A stretch of 64,000 nucleotides of DNA, from positions 248,001-312,000 of the forward strand of contig NZ_BMFT01000004.1 in the NCBI RefSeq assembly GCF_014639155.1, written 5' to 3'. The notes under the pieces are model-generated. The model was not told where the DNA came from, did not search any database, and saw nothing but the letters and a program-made list of their open reading frames with translations. Each line of letters starts with the position of its first letter. The stretch's first letter is position 1. Of the stretch, positions 42,690 through 50,631 are shown piece by piece. Made by a program: the position numbers and the translations under genes. Source of the DNA: Paenibacillus segetis (GTDB lineage Bacteria; Bacillota; Bacilli; Paenibacillales; Paenibacillaceae).

Positions 42690-43883
42690 TTAATTCATTT
42701 GTTCCAGGAAGGAGTTGGATACCTTACCTAGAGTTCGAATGGAGTACTTAACCTTCACATTGATCGGAATTTTCACAAAGGTTTGATCCCAATTCTTCTT
42801 TAACTTTTTCCAGGCTTTTGGGTTGGAACGATGAATGACTTCACCAAATCCGAAAATATCGACCTTGTATTCGTCCTGCACTTTTTTTACCGTTGTTTCT
42901 ATTAAATTTTCTAGTTTACGATTCGTCCATTTTTCTACCTCCGCAATATTTTCCGCTTTAGTCAGATCGAGATGACATTGTACCTCGCCTATATTCGCTT
43001 CCGAATTCACTTCAATATCGATTCGAGGTTGTTCATCAATTACGCTTCCTTTTACCTTCGTATTTGAGCGAATAACCTTTAATGATATTCTTCCTCCATC
43101 GGGACAATCCACATGGCCAACCGTACCTTTAATTTGATTGTCGATATAGTTATAGGCTTTGCCCTCGTCGTCATTTAACCAACCGATGAGCTTATCTTTT
43201 TTAAAGACGGCTAATCCTGAGTACTCCAATTCAGTAGGAGACTTGACGCTTTCTATATTTCTCAGGATTTGCCCCTTTTCTGGGTCTCCAAGAATTTTAA
43301 GTCCTGTTAATATAGGGTGCTTTCCGTCACTCACTAGATCAAACACAAGTTGATCTATTTTAACTGTTGCTGTAGGTGCCCAAAGTTTCTCTGATGTCTC
43401 TAAACTGGAGAACAATCTAACGGCAGGTAACTTTTCAATGTTGGTCAAGACTTTTAACGTATCACTAGCCTTTGCGTCTTTGGCTACAACAATATAGAAG
43501 TCATTCCGTGTCTCAGGATCCCTAGACAAGAAATCCAGAGCTTCTCCGATTCCTTCTCTAGCCAATGATTCACCTAGAACCAGGATCCGTAGATGGGAAG
43601 TATATATTTTACGGGGACTAATCGTAGTCATTTCCCTAAGTGCCTCTAATACGCTGTAGCCTGAAGCTTCGTATAAGGTCACGGGTGAGCTTGCGCCCCC
43701 CTTTTTTCCGGCAACTTCACTTGGCTCTACAATTTGTGCTGAAACCCGGTATTTATCACCTGATTTATCGATGCCTAGACCAACGGCAATAGCCAGATCG
43801 TTCAATTCTTTGCGGTTCCAACAGCCGGACAGAAATACAGCCAAGATCATGAAAATACAAAGTAACAGTCCCTTCCGTTTCAT
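42690..43883 (-). CDS. Spore germinant receptor C lipoprotein (GerKC-like)
   Basis: Ger(x)C family lipoprotein, 397 residues, anchored on the outer face of the spore inner membrane. The signal peptide (MKRKGLLLCIFMILAVFL) ends in lipobox LSGC|W, followed by the family hallmark WNRKELNDLAIAVGLGIDK. Further hallmarks are TISPRKIYTSHLRILVLGE and the C-terminal domain (NLIETTVKKVQDEYKVDIFG, then FGEVIHRSNPKAWKKLKKNW). It lies between the A and B genes, 15 bases after A, which is an A-C-B order instead of the more usual A-B-C. Confidence 0.93.
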   Translation of the reverse strand: MKRKGLLLCIFMILAVFLSGCWNRKELNDLAIAVGLGIDKSGDKYRVSAQIVEPSEVAGKKGGASSPVTLYEASGYSVLEALREMTTISPRKIYTSHLRILVLGESLAREGIGEALDFLSRDPETRNDFYIVVAKDAKASDTLKVLTNIEKLPAVRLFSSLETSEKLWAPTATVKIDQLVFDLVSDGKHPILTGLKILGDPEKGQILRNIESVKSPTELEYSGLAVFKKDKLIGWLNDDEGKAYNYIDNQIKGTVGHVDCPDGGRISLKVIRSNTKVKGSVIDEQPRIDIEVNSEANIGEVQCHLDLTKAENIAEVEKWTNRKLENLIETTVKKVQDEYKVDIFGFGEVIHRSNPKAWKKLKKNWDQTFVKIPINVKVKYSIRTLGKVSNSFLEQMN

Positions 43884-43898
43884 AAGAGAACCTCCTGT

Positions 43899-45494
43899 TT
43901 AATCCTGTGGCTTTTCCGGAAGATTACTTTGCTCGCGAATGAAATTTTTCTTCCGACTGATAAGCCGCGGGCGGGAGAACATGGTCCAATGGGGCATTCG
44001 GATAAGGGCATCCTTTTGATCCTCAAGGATAAATGGAGCGAACGGGCTCATATAGGGAACACCAAATGATCTTAAGCTGCACATATGTAAGACAATCGCA
44101 ATAACCCCAATAATAATTCCGAACAAACCGAACGAAGCGGCGAGCATCATCATGGGGAATCGGAGCATTCTGATGGTCATGGACAGGTCAAAAGAAGGTA
44201 ACACAAAGCTGGAAACGGCTGTAATGGCTACGACAATGACCATAGCCGCGGATATAATTCCGGCCTCAACGGCTGCTGTTCCTATAACTAGTGTCCCGAC
44301 GATAGATATCGATTGGGCAATTGCTTTGGGCATTCTTATACTGGCTTCTCTCAGAATTTCAAACGATGCTTCCATCATGAGGGCTTCAATGAAAGCAGGA
44401 AAAGGAACTCCTTCTCGTTGAGCAGCCAAACTGATCAACAACTGTGTCGGCAACATTTCCTGATGAAATGTTGTGACAGCTATATAGAGGGAAGGGCCTA
44501 GAAGAGAAATAAAAATACTGATAAAACGGAGCATACGAATAAGTGAACTGATGTCCGAACGTTGATAATAATCCTCTGCGGCTTGTACAAAGGATATGAA
44601 CATACTTGGAACAACCAATACGATGGGTGTTCCATCCACCAATATTGCAACTTTACCTTCCAAAAGATCAGCAGCAATGACATCTGGACGTTCTGTATGA
44701 TAAATTGTCGGAAACGGAGTGTACGTTTCATCTTGTACCAATTCTTCGATATATCCACTTTCCAGTATCCCGTCGATATCAATCCGATCTAATCGCTGAT
44801 GAACCTCTTGAACGATTGTGTCCTTTGTAATTCCCTTGATGTACATAATAGCAACGTTGGTCTTGGTTACTCTTCCAATTTCTTTCGTTTCTAGCCAAAG
44901 GTTTGGGTCCTTAATTTTTCGGCGTATAAGTGCGGTGTTGGTGCGCAGATTCTCAGTAAAACCTTCTTTAGGTCCCCGGATGACGGTTTCAGTAGAAGTT
45001 TCCGTTACACCACGGTCTTTCCATTCACGCATACCAATGGTGAAGCCTTGCGTATATCCATCCAATAATAGAATGACATCTCCCGATAGCAGGGACGTGA
45101 ACAAAGTACGAAATTCGTTAACATCCTTGATCTCTCCAACGGTAAGAATACGCTCCTTTAAGACCTGAAGGGGGTCTTGATGATCCGATCGCATGTTATC
45201 CAGACTTGAATTTACGTTATTTTGCAGGAGTGTTTCCATAATGAAGTTCTGCACGGACTTCGCATCGCTTAATCCATCCGTATAAAAAATCGCAGCTTTG
45301 ATTTGTTTGCCAGGTCCGATCTGTATTTCTCTGACAATAAGATCAGTGCTGTTTCCAAGTGTCGTTTTTATATATTGAATATTGTCCTGAAGATTTGGTT
45401 TACACGAATCCTTAGGCAACTCCTTAGTTGAGTCGGATTTTATTTGAGTATTACCTTTAAAAGTTCGTGTGATTAATTCGTTCAAAAATTTCAT
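43899..45494 (-). CDS. Spore germinant receptor A subunit (GerKA-like)
   Basis: GerA-family A subunit, 531 residues. A soluble N-terminal region (about 1-285) contains TDLIVREIQIGPGKQIKAAI, LEGKVAILVDGTPIVLVVPS and DYYQRSDISSLIRMLRFIS. A membrane part follows (ISLLGPSLYIAVTTFHQEML, then REGVPFPAFIEALMMEASFE) and a proline-containing cytoplasmic tail (MPHWTMFSRPRLISRKKNFI). It is the first gene of the operon, so its start sets operon expression; a sigma-G-like promoter is suggested upstream. With B and C it forms a germinant-gated channel complex. Confidence 0.93.
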   Translation of the reverse strand: MKFLNELITRTFKGNTQIKSDSTKELPKDSCKPNLQDNIQYIKTTLGNSTDLIVREIQIGPGKQIKAAIFYTDGLSDAKSVQNFIMETLLQNNVNSSLDNMRSDHQDPLQVLKERILTVGEIKDVNEFRTLFTSLLSGDVILLLDGYTQGFTIGMREWKDRGVTETSTETVIRGPKEGFTENLRTNTALIRRKIKDPNLWLETKEIGRVTKTNVAIMYIKGITKDTIVQEVHQRLDRIDIDGILESGYIEELVQDETYTPFPTIYHTERPDVIAADLLEGKVAILVDGTPIVLVVPSMFISFVQAAEDYYQRSDISSLIRMLRFISIFISLLGPSLYIAVTTFHQEMLPTQLLISLAAQREGVPFPAFIEALMMEASFEILREASIRMPKAIAQSISIVGTLVIGTAAVEAGIISAAMVIVVAITAVSSFVLPSFDLSMTIRMLRFPMMMLAASFGLFGIIIGVIAIVLHMCSLRSFGVPYMSPFAPFILEDQKDALIRMPHWTMFSRPRLISRKKNFIREQSNLPEKPQD

Positions 45495-45527
45495 GAGTTG
45501 TTATCCCTTTCCATAAGGTGCTATCAA

Positions 45528-45558
45528 GATTATCTCCGAAAGGAAAGCGACTTATTCG
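45528..45558 (-). promoter_or_regulatory. Possible sigma-G promoter of the germination operon
   Basis: Read on the minus strand, CGAATA (-35, 45553-45558) and GATAATC (-10, 45528-45534) are 18 bases apart, resembling forespore TGAATA / CATANNA elements with some mismatches. GerA-type operons are normally sigma-G-dependent, which adds weight. Confidence 0.35.
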
Positions 45559-45592
45559 AAATGGAGGGATCATGATGGGGTGACCCCTACTC

Positions 45593-46609
45593 TTAATACA
45601 CATATTTGCGCTGCACCCAATAGCTGAACAGGAAGACGGAAGCCTCAGTCAATAATTTGGCTATAAAGAGTGGAATGGCCAGACCTTCGTGATATAGATA
45701 AAGAAGTCCATAATTTAATAGAAGTACAACGATGACGAGACCAAAGTATCTCGGTAGAGAATGGTGGATGTTAGACGTTTTGCTCATACCAAATACATAT
45801 TTCCTATTCATCGTATAGTTACATATGGAGCTGCACATTCTTGCGACCACCACAGATAGGAATAGATGGTTTGTGAGACTTTGGATTAGGAACAATAGGG
45901 CAAAGTCCAGTATTGCTGATAGGATAGAGGAGGCGCTGAACATGAGAATAGGGAGATATACTCTGAAAGAGTCCACAAGAGGATGGAAATGTGACGATTT
46001 ATTTTTGTCCAGATAAATTGTATCGATATACTCTTCAGTGATGAGGAAACCATCCTTATGTGCCCTTAGTAGCATGTTCATTTCATATTCAAAACGTTCC
46101 CCCGGAATCTCACAAAGCCAATCTAGCATGGAGACTGAATATCCGCGTAATCCGGTTTGCGTATCGTGTATCTTTGTACCCGTTGACAGGGTGAAGATTC
46201 CGCGTGTAACAACATTGCCAAAGCGACTCCTGAGCGGTACTTTTCCGCTAAATCGCCGGCTTCCGAGGACAAACCTATGGCCCATATGATCTAGTGAATG
46301 GGCAATCTTTATAATATCTTCGGGCAAATGTTGCCCATCGCTATCTGCACATATTACATGGCCTTCTAGTCCTGCTTCTCGAATATAGTGAAACCCTGTT
46401 TTGAGGGCGCGGCCTTTACCAAGATTGGTATCGTGACGTAAGACCTTACAACCACACGCCTCCACCTCTTGGAAAATATCATGATATCGGTCACCACTGC
46501 CGTCATCCACGACAATAATACTAACATTCAAGAGGGCCCTTAACTGAGAGATTAGGTTAAGTAATCTTTCATCAGGTTCATAGGCTGGAATCAGCACGGA
46601 TATCGTCAT
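45593..46609 (-). CDS. GT2 glycosyltransferase fused to a GtrA-like membrane domain
   Basis: Membrane glycosyltransferase, 338 residues. The N-terminal GT-A domain (1-210, DPM1-like) has SVLIPAYEPDERLLNLI, IIVVDDGSGD, LGKGRALKTGF, CADSDGQHLPEDI (DxD metal site) and TGLRGYS. A C-terminal four-helix GtrA domain (about 215-338) contains CNYTMNRKYVF. It would attach a sugar to a polyprenyl phosphate and move the product across the membrane in one polypeptide. It lies 6 bases after the phosphodiester-glycosidase gene, as an operon. A small GGGG-TGA-CCCC hairpin overlaps its end. Confidence 0.9.
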   Translation of the reverse strand: MTISVLIPAYEPDERLLNLISQLRALLNVSIIVVDDGSGDRYHDIFQEVEACGCKVLRHDTNLGKGRALKTGFHYIREAGLEGHVICADSDGQHLPEDIIKIAHSLDHMGHRFVLGSRRFSGKVPLRSRFGNVVTRGIFTLSTGTKIHDTQTGLRGYSVSMLDWLCEIPGERFEYEMNMLLRAHKDGFLITEEYIDTIYLDKNKSSHFHPLVDSFRVYLPILMFSASSILSAILDFALLFLIQSLTNHLFLSVVVARMCSSICNYTMNRKYVFGMSKTSNIHHSLPRYFGLVIVVLLLNYGLLYLYHEGLAIPLFIAKLLTEASVFLFSYWVQRKYVY

Positions 46610-46615
46610 GTTTAT

Positions 46616-47581
46616 CTACCTCTCTTTGATATAAAGTATGTCGCTAACACCTCGCTCTTGGTTTTTACCGAGTGGATTATTAACGACCCTACCCATGAAA
46701 TACATCGTGGATGAACCACCGCCATCCAGATTGTAAGCTTCGGTACATCCAAGATCAGCAAAAACGTCAGCCAACTCTGTTAAAGTCATTCCGCGGCTGT
46801 AACCCTGTTTGCGACCATCTACCACGATGAACACATAATGATTGGGAGCGATCATTCCAATCGCGGTTCTAGGATTAGCACCTTGAATAGAGCGATTGCC
46901 AAAATTAGTGTCGATCATGACATGGCTGAAGTCCTGGGTGATCTGACCGTCTTCGATCAGTGTTGGTCCAAAGGACAAAGTATGGGTAACACCATCTGCT
47001 AGTAGAGTAGAAGAGGGGAGTTGTTCCTCATCGAAAGATTTCATCGTGCCGTCATTGAATAGAGCCAGAGCGGTTCGTACCGGACTATCTCGGAATAAGG
47101 TCCCATTCCGAATAATGACACCATCGTTACGGAAACCGTAGTAATCACCGTTAATGGCGAAGATAGCATCATTGCTAGATGCAATCTCTGAAGTGTTCTC
47201 TATGATGTTACGACCGAAGCTATTATCGGCAAATGCAGAGAGTAAGTTGCTTGAATCCTGGAGGGTGACGTCGGCTACAAAGTAGGTAATCTGATCAGAA
47301 CCGGATCCAGTCTGGACCTGATCAATCTTGATCTTGATGTCATCACTGGTATAACTCCAATCATCGTAGGTTGCACTTGACCTCGTGACACCAGCATTGC
47401 TCGTACCTTCGGCTGACGACTGTTCATCAGACACGACGACTTCAACGTGTTCAATTAAATAGCGATCCGCGAGTCCATATAGTACAGACCCAATGACCAG
47501 AATGATTACAATGGAAATGATGTATAGCTTTCGTTTGGGTTTCTTGCTCGTCAATTTTTTCGTCGTTTTGTTCATCATCAT
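46616..47581 (-). CDS. Membrane-anchored phosphodiester glycosidase (NAGPA/DUF2233 family)
   Basis: Exported enzyme, 321 residues, with one N-terminal helix (LYIISIVIILVIGSVLYGLA) after a lysine-rich start. The outer domain has the NAGPA family pattern: AINGDYYGFRNDGVIIRNG, NPRTAIGMIAPNHYVFIVVD-type core, SRGMTLTELADVFADLGC and NLDGGGSSTMYF. Family members remove sugars linked by phosphodiester bonds, and bacterial ones occur in exopolysaccharide or wall-teichoic gene sets. Three ATG codons in a row mark the start; the ribosome site is GAGGTGG. Paired with a GT2-GtrA enzyme, so it may trim a sugar the partner adds. Confidence 0.88.
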   Translation of the reverse strand: MMMNKTTKKLTSKKPKRKLYIISIVIILVIGSVLYGLADRYLIEHVEVVVSDEQSSAEGTSNAGVTRSSATYDDWSYTSDDIKIKIDQVQTGSGSDQITYFVADVTLQDSSNLLSAFADNSFGRNIIENTSEIASSNDAIFAINGDYYGFRNDGVIIRNGTLFRDSPVRTALALFNDGTMKSFDEEQLPSSTLLADGVTHTLSFGPTLIEDGQITQDFSHVMIDTNFGNRSIQGANPRTAIGMIAPNHYVFIVVDGRKQGYSRGMTLTELADVFADLGCTEAYNLDGGGSSTMYFMGRVVNNPLGKNQERGVSDILYIKER

Positions 47582-47739
47582 CAGTGCAACACCACCTCGT
47601 TATTTGCATATCGCGCCCCTCTCAAGCAAAAGGGGAATGCCTAGCCATCATGATACTTCCGTTAGCTGAATTGAAACTGAGTAGGAGGTGAAAGTGAGTT
47701 GAAAGTTTGGGCGGTCGGGTCCTAATTCAATTAGAAGCA

Positions 47740-47790
47740 TTGACAAACCAGCATATAGGTAATATCTTACCTATATGAGTAATATATTAC
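47740..47790 (+). promoter_or_regulatory. Promoter with two MarR-type operators
   Basis: TTGACA (47740-47745), a 17-base spacer and TATCTT (47763-47768) form a sigma-A promoter. A perfect 11-bp inverted repeat, CATATAGGTAA and TTACCTATATG around TATC (47752-47777), covers the -10. A second palindrome, GTAATATATTAC (47779-47790), sits just downstream. Both share the half site GGTAA/GTAAT, so they are probable autoregulatory MarR operators. Confidence 0.8.
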
Positions 47791-47812
47791 CTTTAGCGAA
47801 TTGGAGAATATC

Positions 47813-48277
47813 ATGAAGAACAACGTAGAGACGGAACAACAACAAATCGAATTGTTTGGAGGGATCTTTTTACTTGCTAATAAGCTTCAAACCATTGGTG
47901 ATAGCTATTTGAAGGAGGTCACAACGAAACAGTGGTTCCTAATGATGATCGTAGAGCAATTTGGTGATTATCATCCGACGTTGTCTGAAGTGGCCAAAGA
48001 GGTGGGCAGTTCAAGACAGAATTTGAAGCAGATTGCATTGAAGCTGCAAGACAAAGGATTACTAATCATCGAGAAGGATACCAAGGATAGCAGAATTCTT
48101 CGGCTGAGTTTGAGTGAGAAAAGCCGAGAATTTTGGGGGAAGAGGGCAGAGCAGGACAAAGATTTTATAATGGGCCTATTTCATGAACTAAGCCCGGATG
48201 AAATTGGAGCCATGTGGAGTGGGTTTCATAAGCTGTATGCAAATATCTGCAAATTGGGTGAGAAGTATAGTGAGTAA
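47813..48277 (+). CDS. MarR-family transcriptional regulator
   Basis: Winged-helix regulator, 154 residues. The DNA-binding part reads HPTLSEVAKEVGSSRQNLKQ, then IALKLQDKGLLIIEKDTKDS and RILRLSLSEKSREFW. I chose the ATG at 47813, with GGAG 6 bases upstream, over the TTG at 47801. It is transcribed from a promoter covered by two palindromes, so autorepression is very likely. Its stop overlaps the start of the DUF6544 gene by 8 bases, so that protein is under its control. Confidence 0.9.
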   Translation: MKNNVETEQQQIELFGGIFLLANKLQTIGDSYLKEVTTKQWFLMMIVEQFGDYHPTLSEVAKEVGSSRQNLKQIALKLQDKGLLIIEKDTKDSRILRLSLSEKSREFWGKRAEQDKDFIMGLFHELSPDEIGAMWSGFHKLYANICKLGEKYSE

Positions 48278-49121
48278 GAAGAAAATGCTATTTTTTGCGA
48301 TTGGAGTACTCATTGTACTAGTAATAGGAATCTGTTTCTTTGGGGAGCGAGCTATGAGAACAAGTTATGAAGACAAGGTGAACCATGCCTTATCTACTTC
48401 AAAAGTAGTGCAGGATATTGTAACAGAAGAGGACATTGCTGATCTGCCTGCACCTGTGCAGAAATATCTACACTATGTTGGGGTAGTAGGCAAACCCAAA
48501 GCACATAATCTACATATGAAAATTGAAGGTGAAATGAAGCGAGGGTTGGATAAGCCTTGGATGAAGGTTGTCGTTGACCAGCATAATTTTTATGATGAAT
48601 TTACGAGATTGTTCTATATAAAGGGGAAGATGTTCGGTATTCCACTAACTGGTATAGATTCTTATATTGAAGGTAAAGGTAGGATGTTAATTAAATTAGC
48701 ATCTGTAATTAAAGTAGCTGATGAGACTGGGGAACAGATGAACCAAGCGGAACTGGTTACATTATTAAACGATATTAGCTTGTTATCGCCTTCCGCATTA
48801 GTAGATAAACGGATTACTTGGAAAACGGTAGATGAACAAAGCGTTGAGTGTTCAATCGAGGACAAGGGGATGAAGGTGTCGGCAATCCTGTACTTTAATG
48901 CGGAGGGTGCATTGATAAATTTTGTAACAGAGGATAGGTATTACACTACACCAAATGGAGAGTTCATCAAAACAAAGTGGAGTACCCCAGTCAAGGATTA
49001 TAAAACGGTCAATGGCGTAACGTTTCCTACCTATGGAGAAGGCGTTTGGCATTTAGAGAGTGGGGAGTTTATTTACGCAAAGTTTCATATGAAGAATGTC
49101 GAATATAATGTTGTGAAATGA
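48270..49121 (+). CDS. DUF6544-family membrane-anchored protein
   Basis: Protein of unknown function, 283 residues. An N-terminal helix (MLFFAIGVLIVLVIGICFFG) anchors an extracellular or periplasm-side domain rich in strands: LPAPVQKYLHYVGVVGKPK, GKMFGIPLTGIDSYIEGKGR, QAELVTLLNDISLLSPSALV and WSTPVKDYKTVNGVTFPTYG. These fit the DUF6544 family. I chose the GTG at 48270, overlapping the MarR stop, with GGTGAG upstream; a longer reading to 48198 lies inside the MarR gene. Tight coupling to a MarR regulator hints at a stress-induced envelope protein; this is inference. Confidence 0.75.
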   Translation: MSKKKMLFFAIGVLIVLVIGICFFGERAMRTSYEDKVNHALSTSKVVQDIVTEEDIADLPAPVQKYLHYVGVVGKPKAHNLHMKIEGEMKRGLDKPWMKVVVDQHNFYDEFTRLFYIKGKMFGIPLTGIDSYIEGKGRMLIKLASVIKVADETGEQMNQAELVTLLNDISLLSPSALVDKRITWKTVDEQSVECSIEDKGMKVSAILYFNAEGALINFVTEDRYYTTPNGEFIKTKWSTPVKDYKTVNGVTFPTYGEGVWHLESGEFIYAKFHMKNVEYNVVK

Positions 49122-49134
49122 AGCAGATTGGTTG

Positions 49135-49180
49135 GAGTAAGGGCGAGGTGCATAGCACTGAGGTCCTTACTCTTTTTTTT
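49135..49180 (+). terminator. Intrinsic terminator of the MarR/DUF6544 unit
   Basis: GAGTAAGG / CCTTACTC forms an 8-bp stem with an internally paired loop (GTGC/GCAC-like), followed by eight T residues. Confidence 0.85.
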
Positions 49181-49195
49181 ATGGAAAAATAACCC

Positions 49196-49258
49196 TTGAC
49201 TATTGATTAAAAATTTATATAATAAAATGTATCAAGACGATATATCGAATAGATACAT
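49196..49258 (+). promoter_or_regulatory. Promoter and nested palindromic PadR operator
   Basis: TTGACT (49196-49201), a 16-base spacer and TATAAT (49218-49223) form a promoter. Just downstream, two nested perfect palindromes share one centre at 49242.5: ATGTATC / GATACAT (49227-49233 and 49252-49258) and CGATATATCG (49238-49247). The ATGTA half sites fit PadR-type operators, so PadR autorepression is likely. Confidence 0.78.
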
Positions 49259-49275
49259 ATTTGAGGTGAATGGGA

Positions 49276-49818
49276 ATGCTGGAATACGTAATTTTAGGTC
49301 TGCTGATGGAACAACCGATGAGCGGATATGACATCAAGAAAACGATAGATAGTACGGTTGGATTTTTTCTCAAGGCGAGCTATGGCAGTCTGTACCCGGC
49401 TTTGAAGAGATTAACGGAGAAAGGCCACTTGTCTGTAATAGAGACAGAGAATAGTAAGAACAAGAAGATATATACCTTGCTACCGAGTGGGAAAGAGTTG
49501 TTCTTGAACTGGTTAGCGGAGCCTTTAGAGACACCCCGTAATGAGCTGCTTGGTAGAATTTTTTTCTATGATCATTTGGATGAAACTACTCGTGAGCAGC
49601 GTTTAACCGAATACCTCTACAAACTGGAGCAAGAGATTAAAGGGGTAGGAATGGTACAGCAAATCGTTTCACAAGAGCTAGCGGTACTTCCGAATCCGCA
49701 GGACTATTATTACCGGGTGTCCGTTTTGTACAACGGATTAAACCAACTTACCATGGTAAAAGAATGGATCAACAACATTAAAGAGAGGAATGATTTGAAT
49801 GCTACAAACTCAAAGTAA
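49276..49818 (+). CDS. PadR-family transcriptional regulator
   Basis: Winged-helix regulator, 180 residues, PadR subfamily with C-terminal dimerisation helices. It begins MLEYVILGLLMEQPMSGYDI, then YGSLYPALKRLTEKGHLSVI, the classic PadR pattern. The second half is the Vir_act_alpha_C-type helical region (LTEYLYKLEQEIKGVGMVQQ). I chose the second ATG (49276), spaced 7 bases from GAGGTG; the ATG at 49270 is too close. It overlaps the next gene by 20 bases and is probably its repressor. Confidence 0.9.
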   Translation: MLEYVILGLLMEQPMSGYDIKKTIDSTVGFFLKASYGSLYPALKRLTEKGHLSVIETENSKNKKIYTLLPSGKELFLNWLAEPLETPRNELLGRIFFYDHLDETTREQRLTEYLYKLEQEIKGVGMVQQIVSQELAVLPNPQDYYYRVSVLYNGLNQLTMVKEWINNIKERNDLNATNSK

Positions 49819-50554
49819 TAAATCATCATTTTTTGTGAAACGTCCGATACTGTTCGTTATTGTTGTAGAGGTATTACTTCTTATCATCGTCACGGTAGGC
49901 GGAGCGATTGCTACAATTAAGGAACTGGATTATATCGCTGCCATTTGGGTTTCATTTACTCCAATCGCGCTTATACTCGTTATTTATTTGACCTGGAAGA
50001 GGAAGTGGGGTAGCCTCGGGTTCCAGTCACTTTCTACAATTACGAAGCAGAACTGGTTATATCATTTGCCTTTAATTTTGGTGTTGATCACGATTAGTTT
50101 GAAGGGCTTTGAAGATTTATCGGTGTCCAAGGTCATCCAATTTGTATCCTTCACCCTGTTGGTAGGGTTTGTTGAGGAGACCGTTTATCGGGGGCTTATT
50201 TTAAAAGCGATGCTGAATGTAGGTGTGAAGGCTGCCGTTATTACTTCAAGTCTGTTGTTCGCAGTCACGCATGCTTTGAATATGATCTCTGGTCAAGATC
50301 TTGCTAATACGGTCGTACAGATTGTATATTCTCTGCTAATTGGTGTAGTGTTGGCATTACTTATGGTTCGTGGCAGTAATATTTATCCGCTCATCTTGTT
50401 TCACTTCTTACATAACTTGATTCAGTTCTTAGGTCCAGAAGCTACTGGTGTGACTTACTTCGATGTGATTGCACTGGTTATCCTGGTTATCTACAGTATT
50501 GTACTAATTAAAAGTCTCAACAAGAAGACCATCAAAGGTTCCATCGCAGCATAA
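49799..50554 (+). CDS. CPBP-family intramembrane metalloprotease
   Basis: Polytopic membrane protein, 251 residues, about eight helices, of the CPBP (CaaX/Abi) family. The glutamate motif is VEETVYRGLILK, and the His motifs are FAVTHALNMISG and FHFLHNLIQF. Members may be proteases, immunity proteins or scaffolds; no bacteriocin gene is visible here. GAGAGG lies about 10 bases before the ATG, which overlaps the PadR gene, so the pair is one regulated unit. A second CPBP gene is at 55225-56043 but is not closely similar. Confidence 0.87.
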   Translation: MLQTQSNKSSFFVKRPILFVIVVEVLLLIIVTVGGAIATIKELDYIAAIWVSFTPIALILVIYLTWKRKWGSLGFQSLSTITKQNWLYHLPLILVLITISLKGFEDLSVSKVIQFVSFTLLVGFVEETVYRGLILKAMLNVGVKAAVITSSLLFAVTHALNMISGQDLANTVVQIVYSLLIGVVLALLMVRGSNIYPLILFHFLHNLIQFLGPEATGVTYFDVIALVILVIYSIVLIKSLNKKTIKGSIAA

Positions 50555-50590
50555 AGACATATTGATGAATGACGATCTTGGAGTGATAGT

Positions 50591-50630
50591 GCAAAACCCG
50601 ACTTGGATGTTGATCCGGTCGGGTTTTTGC
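50591..50630. terminator. Bidirectional terminator
   Basis: GCAAAACCCGAC / GTCGGGTTTTTGC with a 15-base loop lies between the CPBP and AraC genes, with A- and T-runs inside both arms. The right arm ends next to the AraC stop. Confidence 0.83.
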
Positions 50631-50631
50631 A

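Noticed and set aside
49799..50554. CPBP gene as a bacteriocin immunity protein
   Set aside because: No bacteriocin-like small peptide or export gene is nearby; PadR control fits a stress or drug response better.
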